Notes: generated by a model not told the origin, from the sequence alone. Counted from the first letter of the stretch, positions 6,856 to 14,413 are shown. The stretch is DNA of 14,956 bases from Deltaproteobacteria bacterium (GCA_030670715.1 DAOVBC010000017.1:1-14956), one strand, 5' to 3'. Program-made: numbers and translations.

Positions 6856-8148
6856 TTAATCATCAAAATCTCCCTTTTCACCTTTGTCCGAGGTGATGGT
6901 CGCTGCCCGCTCCACAATTTTATCCGGAGACCATTCTTCAGGGTTTTCAATCCGTTCGGCTTTCGCGCCGGGGTCGTGAGAACCGGTTTCCAGAATTGCC
7001 TTAAGGGCCAGATCGGCTGTGTTTTCGGCGTTAAATACGTTCACGAGCATGTTATAGATAAAATCCTCAACCCGCCGGATCATTCGTTCTCTGACTTCCT
7101 GCGGCTGCCCGAGGAGTCTGTTTTCAAACGGGAGATTCAGTTTTTTGTAGTTACCCCCCTTCAGGCCGTTCGCTTCCGCATGGACGATAATTTCGGCCCA
7201 CATATTTTCTGTAACCCCAACGCCTTCGCGTTTAATAAAGCTTCCGTCATCGTTAAGAATGGCATTGCCGTAGTCGTTGACTTCGAGTCCCCAGGAAATC
7301 ATTTGAAGGGCGGTGGCGACATTGGCCTTTGTCGTCCGTGTTTTTTCGGCAATCTCTCTCAAGCGTTCCGAACTGTTTCCGGAAGTCCCGTGCTGAGCAC
7401 CGGAAACCGCATAGGGGGCAAGCGCATCATGGATATCCTTGGTCAATTCAACCTGAATACCCTGACCGCTGGCTTCGATACCATGGGTTGTCCCGTTGTT
7501 CAGTGCTATCCAATCCGGAAAAATATCATGGGCGTTGAGACCCTGGATGAGAAACAGTGCCTCCTCTACGGTAGAAAGCCCTGTTTTCCCTTTAATTTCA
7601 CCGACTTCAGTTTCAAGTCCGGACCATTTGGGGATGTATGGATTAAGTTCGAGGTTGGCAAGCAGGTTTTTATCGTCCGGCATATGGGAAGCATCGATGG
7701 CAATTGACGTAATCCCGGCTTCAAAAAGGGTAGGAATTTCAACTTTAGCGCCCTCAATGTCCTCTACCTTTTTAATTCCGTAGTGATCGGCGTGTATGGC
7801 GACAGGGACCGTAACACCCAACTCGTTGCAGGCGGCATCCACCTGCCGGGCGATATTCCAGAAATTTACAGCACAATATGCATTTGCCCCGCCTTCGGAC
7901 CGGGCAATTTCTATAATGATTGCCGCATTTGCCCGCTGGGCCGCACGCAGTGCACCGCGAATAACAAAATTGTTGCGGCCGTTGGCAGCCATTGATATTG
8001 CCTGACCCTTGGTCAGAGCAGCCCGGTCGATATACTTGCCACTTACGATCAGTGCTTTTGAATTCGGAAACAACTTGACAATATTCGGCGGGCGACCGAT
8101 CTTCAATGCCTCTTCGAAATCTTTTGGGGGTACGGTTTGGGATGACAT
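6856..8148 (-). CDS. fba: Class II fructose-1,6-bisphosphate aldolase (long form)
   Basis: Class II aldolases use Zn2+ to interconvert fructose 1,6-bisphosphate with glyceraldehyde 3-phosphate and dihydroxyacetone phosphate. The 430-residue product shows the family landmarks in order: AIHADHYG (117-124; Asp121 is the likely catalytic Asp and His122 a zinc ligand), AIDASHMP (150-157), ETEVGEIKG (179-187), NNGTTHG (217-223, zinc His222) and SGAQHGTSG (249-257, zinc His253). It is longer than the 285-360 residues of the common enzymes, with about 120 extra residues after the catalytic core, so it belongs to a divergent long subgroup. The ATG (8146-8148) has a strong AAAGGAG (8157-8163). It lies 82 bases downstream of the DUF4124 gene and just upstream of the Nudix gene, on the same strand. 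The glycolytic partner pfk is about 5 kb away. Confidence 0.92.
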   Translation of the reverse strand: MSSQTVPPKDFEEALKIGRPPNIVKLFPNSKALIVSGKYIDRAALTKGQAISMAANGRNNFVIRGALRAAQRANAAIIIEIARSEGGANAYCAVNFWNIARQVDAACNELGVTVPVAIHADHYGIKKVEDIEGAKVEIPTLFEAGITSIAIDASHMPDDKNLLANLELNPYIPKWSGLETEVGEIKGKTGLSTVEEALFLIQGLNAHDIFPDWIALNNGTTHGIEASGQGIQVELTKDIHDALAPYAVSGAQHGTSGNSSERLREIAEKTRTTKANVATALQMISWGLEVNDYGNAILNDDGSFIKREGVGVTENMWAEIIVHAEANGLKGGNYKKLNLPFENRLLGQPQEVRERMIRRVEDFIYNMLVNVFNAENTADLALKAILETGSHDPGAKAERIENPEEWSPDKIVERAATITSDKGEKGDFDD

Positions 8149-8212
8149 AGCTTATTCTCCTTTAATCCTCTAGTTATCGGGAAAGCGGTATCCATTTTTA
8201 ATAATCCAAAAG

Positions 8213-8228
8213 CGTCGCTTCTCCGACG
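8213..8228 (-). terminator. Weak hairpin after the DUF4124 gene
   Basis: CGTCG (8224-8228 on the minus strand) and CGACG (8213-8217) form a 5-bp stem with a 6-nt loop just past the stop codon, followed by CTTTTGG. The stem is short and the T-run poor, so it would at best attenuate read-through into the aldolase gene. Confidence 0.25.
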
Positions 8229-8230
8229 TA

Positions 8231-8773
8231 TCATTCGCTTTCGTTTTTAGTCGTCTCTTTTTCTTTGGGCTTGGTCTGTTCGGCAACCTTTGCATTGTAT
8301 TCCTCTATGTCTGAAAAAAACGTTTTCCTTTTTTTATCGTGATCTTTTAACTTTATATTGAGCGCCCGGACGCTTTCATTATACTTTTTACCGTCCGCCG
8401 GCGTTTTGACACTTTTTCTCATCTGAGAGATGCGCTCGTTTTCCTTCATCAGGCTTTCGTATTCATCGGCAAGTTCCTTCTTGCGCCGGTCTAACTCATC
8501 AGCCCTTTTTTGAAAATCGTATTTCCCGCCTTTGTCAGCCTCAGCGGGCGCCGCTGCTTCTTCTGTGTTCTCGGGCGGTGTCTGGACAGCTTCGGGTTTA
8601 CTTTCCGCTTCCACATACCCTTTTGCCGCATCCCGTTGATCCTTAGGGACTTGATTGAAATCATCGGTAAAATGGACATTCCCGTTTTCATCGTAATATT
8701 TGTAAAATTCAGCCGAAGCGGATCCGCAAAGCAGAATAACGGACAGCAATATCATTAATTTTATCCACCTCAT
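8231..8773 (-). CDS. DUF4124-type periplasmic protein with coiled coil
   Basis: The product (180 residues) begins with a signal peptide: a basic MRWIK start, a hydrophobic core (6-15) and a likely signal peptidase I site after ASA (19-21). The mature protein starts with EFYKYYDENGNVHFTDD (22-38), the typical short DUF4124 segment found at the N-terminus of many proteobacterial secreted proteins. A Pro/Glu/Ala-rich linker (about 57-80) and a highly charged helical region likely to be a coiled coil (about 85-170) follow. A cysteine at 16 is not in a good lipobox. The ATG has AAAGGAG at 8783-8789. Function is unknown for the family; location in the periplasm is inferred from the signal peptide. 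It may be co-transcribed with the aldolase, although a weak hairpin lies between them. Confidence 0.85.
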   Translation of the reverse strand: MRWIKLMILLSVILLCGSASAEFYKYYDENGNVHFTDDFNQVPKDQRDAAKGYVEAESKPEAVQTPPENTEEAAAPAEADKGGKYDFQKRADELDRRKKELADEYESLMKENERISQMRKSVKTPADGKKYNESVRALNIKLKDHDKKRKTFFSDIEEYNAKVAEQTKPKEKETTKNESE

Positions 8774-8900
8774 TGCATTTGTCTCCTTTCAATCGTTCAA
8801 ATGCTGATGCCTACAGGAATTAATGCATGCCGTCTGGCCGGTCCTGCGACACGGTAGAATACCTGATGATAATTAGAACGGAATTTCGCACATTTCAAAT

Positions 8901-8929
8901 AATTTATCATATCCCACAGGCGATTGCAA
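8901..8929 (-). promoter_or_regulatory. Candidate promoter for the DUF4124 gene
   Basis: On the minus strand TTGCAA (8924-8929), a 17-base spacer and TAAATT (8901-8906) fit a sigma70 promoter with four of six matches in each box. It would leave a leader of about 120 nt before the start codon at 8773. Assigned by eye. Confidence 0.3.
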
Positions 8930-9125
8930 ATCCCACATAACCTGAAGGGAACATCCTTTTTACTTTAAATCCAAATCAAAATAACCCAAACGCCAAACGC
9001 ATCCAAAATTATCTTGAACAGCTAGGCCTTGGTCTTCAATTTTGGCTGAGTATATGTTATGTTAAAAAGTTAGAATGTAATAACCGCGATCGCAATGCAA
9101 AGCCTTGACAAGGACAAGCATAGAA

Positions 9126-9245
9126 GTACGTGTTCACGGGGTACGTTTCCCCGAGCAGCGAGATTGGCGCAGTGGCCTCGTCATTTCAATGACCGGACAC
9201 GCAGCCACCGGAGTGAATCGGGGAGACGCACCCCGTGAACACACG
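9126..9245. repeat. ~120-bp palindromic repeat element, copy 1
   Basis: The outer arms GTGTTCACGGGGT (9130-9142) and ACCCCGTGAACAC (9230-9242) are perfect reverse complements. Pairing continues inward through the TTTCCCCGA / TCGGGGAGA segments, and the centre GTCATTTCAATGAC (9180-9193) is itself a 6-bp hairpin. The middle parts of the arms match only partly. A second copy sits at 14823, sharing the first 17 bases GTACGTGTTCACGGGGT, the 14-base centre and, in inverted orientation, most of the right arm. It looks like a MITE- or REP-type dispersed element; no transposase gene is in the window. Confidence 0.8.
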
Positions 9246-9300
9246 CATAGAATGTGAATCAATCACTTGACCGAACTTAATGTCCGGTATATCAGAAGCG

Positions 9301-9309
9301 GGAAAGGAG
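9301..9309 (+). promoter_or_regulatory. Ribosome-binding site that sets the HD-GYP start
   Basis: GGAAAGGAG lies five bases before the ATG at 9315. The upstream in-frame TTG at 9267 has no such site, so the 9315 start is preferred. Confidence 0.75.
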
Positions 9310-9314
9310 CGGGT

Positions 9315-10550
9315 ATGTTAACCGAGAAGGAAAAAATCGAAACGCTGACACGTCTGGTTATCGAGCTGAATCAGGTCAGTGACCTGGATATCCTCATGGA
9401 GCATATCCTGAGCCAGGCCCGGCGTTTTGTAAATGCAGATGCGGGATCCATCTATATCGCCGAAGGCCGGATGCTTCAGTTCACCTATACCCAGAATGAC
9501 ACCCTGCAAAAACGTCTGGCCAAAGGCGAAAAGCTTATCTACTCAACTTTTACCCTTCCCATCGATGAACAAAGTATCGCCGGATATGTAGCGGCTACCG
9601 GGCAACCACTGAACATTCCGGACGTTTATGAAATCGCCCCGACCGAACCTTATAATTTCAGCAAGGAATTTGATGAAGCTTCACGGTACACCACGCGGTC
9701 GGTGCTGACCATCCCCTTGAAGTCTGCCAGAGGTGATCTTCTGGGGATACTGCAGATCATTAACGCTCAGGATGAGGATCATCAGGTCATTCCCTTTTCT
9801 GATAAAGACGAAAAAATGATGCTGCATTTTGCCAGCATTGCCGCTGTTGCGCTTGAGCGAGCCCAGATGACCCGTGCGATCATTCTGCGGATGATCAGAA
9901 TGGCCGAACTTCGTGACCCGAAAGAAACCGGTGCACATGTTAATCGGGTGGGTGGGGTTGCTGTTGAGATTTATGAACAATGGGCCCTGAAACGCGGCTT
10001 ATCCCAGAAGGAAATTGATACGAATCGCGATATCCTTCGCATGGCTGCTATGCTGCACGATGTCGGTAAAGTCGCCATTTCTGATTTGATCCTGAAAAAA
10101 CCGGGGCGTTTTAACAACGATGAATTCGAAATAATGAAACAGCATACAATTCTCGGTGCCCAGCTGTTTCGGGGGCGGCAGTCGGATTTCGATGACGCCG
10201 CTTCGCAGGTGGCATTCACCCACCACGAAAGGTGGGATGGTAAAGGTTATCCCGGTTATGTGGATATCCAATCCGGCAGCCCGCTTCCGGATCATATTGC
10301 ACCGGACGGGTCTCCACTGGGGAAAAAGGGGGAAGAGATCCCAATTTTCGGCAGAATTGTCGCTTTGGCGGATGTTTATGATGCGCTGTCATCGGCCAGG
10401 ATTTACAAAGAAGCCTGGGAACAATCAGAAGTGCTGGACACCATCGAAAAAGAAGCCGGTTATCATTTTGATCCTGATCTGGTTGAAATTTTCTTTTCGA
10501 GCATAGATGTCATTCGATCTATACAGCAGCGGTATTCAGAGAGTGAGTAA
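9315..10550 (+). CDS. GAF-HD-GYP domain cyclic di-GMP phosphodiesterase
   Basis: HD-GYP proteins hydrolyse c-di-GMP, generally to GMP. The 411-residue protein has an N-terminal GAF sensor domain (about 5-185) and a C-terminal HD-GYP domain (about 186-411). Visible catalytic elements are His208 (GAHVNR), the HD pair His248-Asp249 in LHDVGK, His277 (KQHTILG), His303-His304, and the GYP triplet 311-313 in HHERWDGKGYP, followed by LADVYDAL (351-358). No membrane segment or receiver domain is present, so it is probably a soluble, ligand-sensing phosphodiesterase; the GAF ligand is unknown. Between GYP and the GEEIP segment there are about 24 extra residues (314-337) compared with the usual short loop. 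It is followed after 252 bases by the lipoprotein gene on the same strand. All catalytic residues appear intact. Confidence 0.92.
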   Translation: MLTEKEKIETLTRLVIELNQVSDLDILMEHILSQARRFVNADAGSIYIAEGRMLQFTYTQNDTLQKRLAKGEKLIYSTFTLPIDEQSIAGYVAATGQPLNIPDVYEIAPTEPYNFSKEFDEASRYTTRSVLTIPLKSARGDLLGILQIINAQDEDHQVIPFSDKDEKMMLHFASIAAVALERAQMTRAIILRMIRMAELRDPKETGAHVNRVGGVAVEIYEQWALKRGLSQKEIDTNRDILRMAAMLHDVGKVAISDLILKKPGRFNNDEFEIMKQHTILGAQLFRGRQSDFDDAASQVAFTHHERWDGKGYPGYVDIQSGSPLPDHIAPDGSPLGKKGEEIPIFGRIVALADVYDALSSARIYKEAWEQSEVLDTIEKEAGYHFDPDLVEIFFSSIDVIRSIQQRYSESE

Positions 10551-10802
10551 TTTTTATACCGCCAAATATACTAAATCTATAGATTACGTCTTTTGTGCTA
10601 CAATCGCTGGATACTGGATACTCGATACTCGATTCTGGATCGAGGAATAAAACTTCCTTATCATTGAGTATCGGGCTTTCAGCTTTGAACCGAATATGCA
10701 AATACCTTTAAGATTTTCACTATTTGGAATATCATCCTTGATCCGGCATCTATAGCCCAGAATCCACCATCAACGTCGAATAACAAAGTAAAAGAGAAGC
10801 AT
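10551..10802. other. Intergenic region, HD-GYP gene / lipoprotein gene
   Basis: 252 bases with a 12-bp perfect palindrome AATCTATAGATT (10574-10585), a heptamer tandem repeat with an inverted counterpart (10607-10673), and no convincing promoter. A purine-rich GAGAAG at 10794-10799 is a plausible but weak ribosome-binding site for the next gene. Confidence 0.5.
10607..10673. repeat. Five tandem heptamers with an inverted partner
   Basis: Five 7-nt units run without gaps from 10607 to 10641: CTGGATA twice, CTCGATA, CTCGATT and CTGGATC. A single inverted partner GAGTATCG (10666-10673) is complementary to CGATACTC (10623-10630), so a hairpin can form. It begins 56 bases past the HD-GYP stop codon. 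There is no T-run typical of a terminator. Confidence 0.75.
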
Positions 10803-12761
10803 ATGAATACAAGAAAAATAATTGTCATCATCTTCGCGATACTGTTCGTTCTGTCCTGTGCACCCAAAAAGGTTGTCGTTACAGAGCCTAAAGCGGTTGC
10901 GCCGGGGGATGAGCTGTTTTTCAAGGCTGAAAAAACGTTCAAGGTACAATCCTACGGAAAGGCGCTGGAATATTATAAACAATATATGGATCAATACCCT
11001 AACGGACCTTCGGCCGCCGCTGCCTTGCTCCGGATAGGCACAATCAATATCATGCTGGAGAATTACGCGGAGGCGCGCGGAAATTTTAACCGTTTGCTAT
11101 CAGAGTACCCCGGCAGCGAATATGTGGCCGGGGCCAAAGTCGGGATACTGAATGCCTATTATTATGAAGGAAAATATTCGGAAGTCATTCAGCTGGCCTC
11201 CGTCATCCTGGAAGAACCGGTTGCCAGGGAATATATTGCCCGTACCTATGGTATTCTCGGAGATACCTATTTGGCCATGGAGTCACCGGAAGATGCCGTC
11301 TATTTTTACACCATGGCTTATAAAAATTCTGAGGCGCCTCGGAAAGAAATTATTATCGAAAAACTGAAAACCGCGGTCAATTTGCTTGACACAACCGATA
11401 TTGTTGCCCTGCTGGGGCACCTGGAAGAGGATCTTCCCCGGGGGTATCTGACCTATCAACTCGGCCTGAGTTATGCGGCCGAAGAAAATTACGACGAGGC
11501 GATCAGGGCGCTTTCCGAATTTGTCAAAGAGTATCCCGAGCACGAAAATATCCAGCAGGCAAAAGTCCTGATTGAAGAATTTTCGGAAAAAACATTTTAT
11601 CAGCGTACGACCATCGGCTGTCTGCTTCCTCTGAGCGGACGCTACAAAGTATACGGCAATCGAGCCTTGAAGGGGATCGAGTTTGCCATGGCACAGATCA
11701 ACAGCCGGACGGAGAACGAGCCCGTACAGCTAATAATAAAAGACACCGGCTCTGATCCGGGCAGAATTGTTTCAGCTGTTGAAGCGCTTGTTCAAAAGCG
11801 GGTTGCCGCAATTATAGGCCCGCTGGTAAATCCAGGTTCTGCGGCGGTCATTGCCCAGGAAAACGGCATCCCCATTATAACGATTACCCAGAAGGAAAAA
11901 ATTACTGAAATCGGTGATAATGTATTTAGAAACTTTCTCACACCGGAAATGCAGGTGAAAACAATCGTGTCTTATGCCGCGGATGAGCTCGGTGTGAGAA
12001 ATTTTGCCATCCTGTATCCTGAAGAAAAATATGGTAGAACTTTTATGAATCTGTTCTGGGATGAGGTGATCCATCATGGCGGAAAAGTGGTCGGCGTTGA
12101 ATCTTATGACCCAGCGCACACCGATTTTGCAGCACCCATTAAAAAACTCGTCGGACTTTATTATGAGGTCCCGGAAGATCTGCAAGAAATTGTAAGGCCT
12201 CCAAAAGAGGAAGAAACTGAAAAAGCTGAAGAACCAGGCGCCGAAGAGAGGAAAACGGAAGCGGAAAAGGACGAGGAACCGGAAGCCATTGTAGATTTTG
12301 AAGCCATATTTATACCCGACGCTCCCAATAAAGCCGGATTGATTGTTCCCCAGCTTGCGTATTATGATATTGAGGATGCCTTCCTGCTGGGAACCAACCT
12401 GTGGCACTCGCTTAAACTGGTTGAAATGGCCAAAGAATATGTTCAGGGTGCCATCATGCCCGACGGCTTTTTTTCCGACAGCAAATCGGTTCGCACCAGA
12501 GAATTTGTCAGGTATTTTGAACAGACCTATGGTGAAAAGCCAGGAATCATTGAAGCGACCACGTTCGATACGGCGATGATGCTGTTTAAGATTGTCAACA
12601 ACCCCGATGTTCGTTCCAGAAGCGCGATAAAATATGAACTGCTAAATCTAAGGAATTATCCGGGAGTTACGGGGCTGACAACATTCGATGATACCGGAGA
12701 CGCGCAAAAACAACTCAGTCTGCTTCAAATTGAAGGGAAACGCTTTGTGGAAATAGAGTAG
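10803..12761 (+). CDS. LpoA-like lipoprotein: TPR domain plus periplasmic-binding fold
   Basis: The 652-residue protein starts with a signal peptide ending in a lipobox-like VLSC, giving lipidated Cys19. Several TPR-like helical repeats follow (about 34-66, 71-104, 108-175, 212-250; for example YGKALEYYKQYMDQYP and YDEAIRALSEFVKEYP). From about residue 268 (TIGCLLPLSGRYKVYG) to the end is a type I periplasmic-binding fold. This order matches E. coli LpoA, the outer-membrane activator of PBP1A; deltaproteobacterial homologues are also annotated as branched-chain amino acid-type binding proteins. A Glu/Lys-rich insert (about 466-497) interrupts the binding fold. No ABC permease or ATPase genes are adjacent, which favours an envelope or cell-wall role over transport. 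The role is inferred from architecture only. Confidence 0.82.
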   Translation: MNTRKIIVIIFAILFVLSCAPKKVVVTEPKAVAPGDELFFKAEKTFKVQSYGKALEYYKQYMDQYPNGPSAAAALLRIGTINIMLENYAEARGNFNRLLSEYPGSEYVAGAKVGILNAYYYEGKYSEVIQLASVILEEPVAREYIARTYGILGDTYLAMESPEDAVYFYTMAYKNSEAPRKEIIIEKLKTAVNLLDTTDIVALLGHLEEDLPRGYLTYQLGLSYAAEENYDEAIRALSEFVKEYPEHENIQQAKVLIEEFSEKTFYQRTTIGCLLPLSGRYKVYGNRALKGIEFAMAQINSRTENEPVQLIIKDTGSDPGRIVSAVEALVQKRVAAIIGPLVNPGSAAVIAQENGIPIITITQKEKITEIGDNVFRNFLTPEMQVKTIVSYAADELGVRNFAILYPEEKYGRTFMNLFWDEVIHHGGKVVGVESYDPAHTDFAAPIKKLVGLYYEVPEDLQEIVRPPKEEETEKAEEPGAEERKTEAEKDEEPEAIVDFEAIFIPDAPNKAGLIVPQLAYYDIEDAFLLGTNLWHSLKLVEMAKEYVQGAIMPDGFFSDSKSVRTREFVRYFEQTYGEKPGIIEATTFDTAMMLFKIVNNPDVRSRSAIKYELLNLRNYPGVTGLTTFDDTGDAQKQLSLLQIEGKRFVEIE

Positions 12762-12999
12762 TCAAATGACTGCTGGTTTCAGGTGAGAAGCTGATCGTTG
12801 AAATTTATTGGAGATTAATTTCTTAATGTTCAATTGGTTTGATTGGTTTATTAGGTTTAATTGGTTGCCTCCCTGACGATGTTTCTATAAAGATGCTCAC
12901 CATTGAGAGTTTTTCTGACCGGCCCCCATACAAAACCAGAGGACCGATCCTCCTTCAACCAATCAAACGAATTCAACAAACAAAACCAACAAACCGGTT
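12762..12999. other. Convergent intergenic region, lipoprotein gene / pfk
   Basis: The 238 bases between two convergent genes are dominated by a 9-nt periodic inverted repeat (12832-12992). No canonical GC-rich hairpin with a T-run was seen, so how transcription ends here is unclear. An 8-bp palindrome AACCGGTT lies at 12992-12999 against the pfk stop codon. Confidence 0.55.
12832..12992. repeat. Inverted repeat made of 9-nt periodic units (after pfk)
   Basis: The left arm is four 9-nt units (12832-12867: AATTGGTTT, GATTGGTTT, ATTAGGTTT, AATTGGTTG). The right arm is four 9-nt units (12957-12992) starting AACCAATCA and AACGAATTC, roughly the reverse complement. An 89-nt loop separates the arms. 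The design matches the element at 708-786, including position next to the stop codon of a minus-strand gene and orientation (GT-rich arm on the left). Confidence 0.75.
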
Positions 13000-14325
13000 C
13001 TAATCATTTTTAAGTGAACCCTGACCGGTGGCCTCCAGCACCGTGCGCCACAGCTTGCCGTCGGCAGACACATGTTTTCGATGACCGGCGGCCAGGCGCA
13101 TGGGTACGTGGACAAAAAAATTGTTCCAGCGGCTGACAATCATTTCTGTTTTGCCCGCCATTCCCGCATGGACCGCATCCCGCCCGAGGAATCCGCAGAA
13201 TACGCTGTCGTTGGCATTTGCTGGCAGGCTCCTGATCATGTAACTGGGATCGATATATTTGAGAGAAATTTCGATTCCTTTGTCCTGAAAATATGACATT
13301 ATCCTGTCTTTCAAAAAATGACCGATGTCTTTCAGCTTAATATTTCCGGAGGCGTCCCGTTCATCGCCGGCATTTTCGAAAAACTTTTGACCGAATCCCT
13401 CCGCAACGACAATGACGGCATGGCCTCTGAGCTCCAGCCGCTTTTGAAGATTGTGGAGCAGCCCGTTTTCACCTTCCAGGTCGATATCGATTTCGGGAAT
13501 CAAGACGAAGTTTACATCCTGCTGGGCCAGGGTAGCCGTAGCGGCAATGAAACCGGAATGCCGTCCCATAAGCTTGATTAACCCGATACCATTAGGATAA
13601 CCCAGGGCCTCATTATGGGCACCTTTTATGGCACGGGTTGCCACGTCAACGGCCGTGTCAAAACCGAAGGAGCGCGACACCATGACAATATCATTGTCAA
13701 TTGTTTTGGGGATACCAATGACGCTGATTTTCAACTGCCTTTCACTGATAGTGTCGACAATCCTGGAAGCGGCCATCAGGGTTCCGTCACCACCGATCAT
13801 AAAAAGAATACCGATATTCATCCGCTCCAGGCTGTCGACGATCCCGTCTATCGGTTGCGGGCCCCTTGAGGAACCGAGGATAGATCCGCCCATATCCAGA
13901 ATGTCGCTGACCGTGTCAGAGCTAAGGTCCATTAATTCGCGACCGAATTCAGGTATAAATCCCTGCAGTCCGTAACGGATGCCGTAGATGTGTTTGACCC
14001 CATAGCCGTAAAAGAGTTCCAAAACGATCGAGCGAATGATGTCATTAAGGCCCGGGCAGAGGCCGCCGCAGGTTACCAGCGCACATCTGACCTTGCTCGG
14101 GTCAAAATAGATATTTTTCCTGGGCCCGGCTGTTTCAAGCGAGGGAGGATTGTTACCCTCCTCAATAGATCGTCTCAAGTTTGATATATTTACATCGACA
14201 ACCACCCGGTTATCGTCGGACACAAAGCTCGTTCCGTTCGGACCGTTTAGAGGGCCTTTGACAGGAGATGGAATTTTAGCCGAACCGAGTGTGGATATCA
14301 GGGTGTCGATTGCATCGTAATCCAT
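13000..14325 (-). CDS. pfk: 6-phosphofructokinase, plant/trypanosome-like type
   Basis: Phosphofructokinase phosphorylates fructose 6-phosphate to the 1,6-bisphosphate, with ATP or PPi as donor. The 441-residue product has an N-terminal extension of about 79 residues before the first Rossmann strand (CALVTCGGLCPGLND, 81-95), then GGDGT (178-182), PKTIDND (206-212), MGRHSGF (253-259) and VAEGFG (307-312). Gly181 corresponds to E. coli Gly104, as in ATP-dependent enzymes, while Lys207 replaces Gly124, as in PPi-dependent enzymes. This Gly/Lys combination is known in plant and trypanosomatid ATP-dependent enzymes, so ATP is the better guess, though PPi cannot be excluded. The ATG (14323-14325) has AAAGGAG at 14332-14338. 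It is a single gene convergent with the lipoprotein gene; the aldolase that uses its product is at 6856-8148. Confidence 0.93.
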   Translation of the reverse strand: MDYDAIDTLISTLGSAKIPSPVKGPLNGPNGTSFVSDDNRVVVDVNISNLRRSIEEGNNPPSLETAGPRKNIYFDPSKVRCALVTCGGLCPGLNDIIRSIVLELFYGYGVKHIYGIRYGLQGFIPEFGRELMDLSSDTVSDILDMGGSILGSSRGPQPIDGIVDSLERMNIGILFMIGGDGTLMAASRIVDTISERQLKISVIGIPKTIDNDIVMVSRSFGFDTAVDVATRAIKGAHNEALGYPNGIGLIKLMGRHSGFIAATATLAQQDVNFVLIPEIDIDLEGENGLLHNLQKRLELRGHAVIVVAEGFGQKFFENAGDERDASGNIKLKDIGHFLKDRIMSYFQDKGIEISLKYIDPSYMIRSLPANANDSVFCGFLGRDAVHAGMAGKTEMIVSRWNNFFVHVPMRLAAGHRKHVSADGKLWRTVLEATGQGSLKND

Positions 14326-14413
14326 TTCTTACTCCTTTGGTTTCCAACTTGACGTCACGATTTTCAGAGCCGTGAATAAAATATTTGTGTGAACCGCTTG
14401 TTACTGCAGTGGT

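Larger units (their letters stand above)
8774..9314. other. Divergent intergenic region, DUF4124 gene / HD-GYP gene
   Basis: About 540 bases without a supported gene. The left part holds a candidate minus-strand promoter (8901-8929). An 8-bp inverted repeat CCAAAATT / AATTTTGG (9003-9010 / 9038-9045) lies in the middle, and a large palindromic element (9126-9245) ends 70 bases before the HD-GYP start codon. No tRNA or small protein could be supported. Confidence 0.6.

Noticed and set aside
6976..7707. Long plus-strand reading frame (243 codons) opposite the aldolase gene
   Set aside because: It lies wholly antisense to a clearly conserved gene, and its product has no recognisable motifs or family character.
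9267..9314. TTG at 9267 as start of the HD-GYP gene
   Set aside because: The ATG at 9315 has a strong GGAAAGGAG; the 16 extra residues do not resemble a GAF N-terminus.
10574..10585. 12-bp palindrome AATCTATAGATT after the HD-GYP gene
   Set aside because: AT-rich and isolated; no evidence of a binding site or terminator.
10607..10641. Heptamer array as a CRISPR
   Set aside because: Units are 7 nt and contiguous with no spacers; no cas genes.
11772..12407. 211-codon minus-strand reading frame opposite the lipoprotein gene
   Set aside because: Antisense shadow; the product is a low-complexity Phe/Arg-rich sequence mirroring the Glu/Lys-rich insert.
14350..14357. TGACGTCA palindrome upstream of pfk as an operator
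   Set aside because: A single 8-bp palindrome can arise by chance; no second site or known regulator match.
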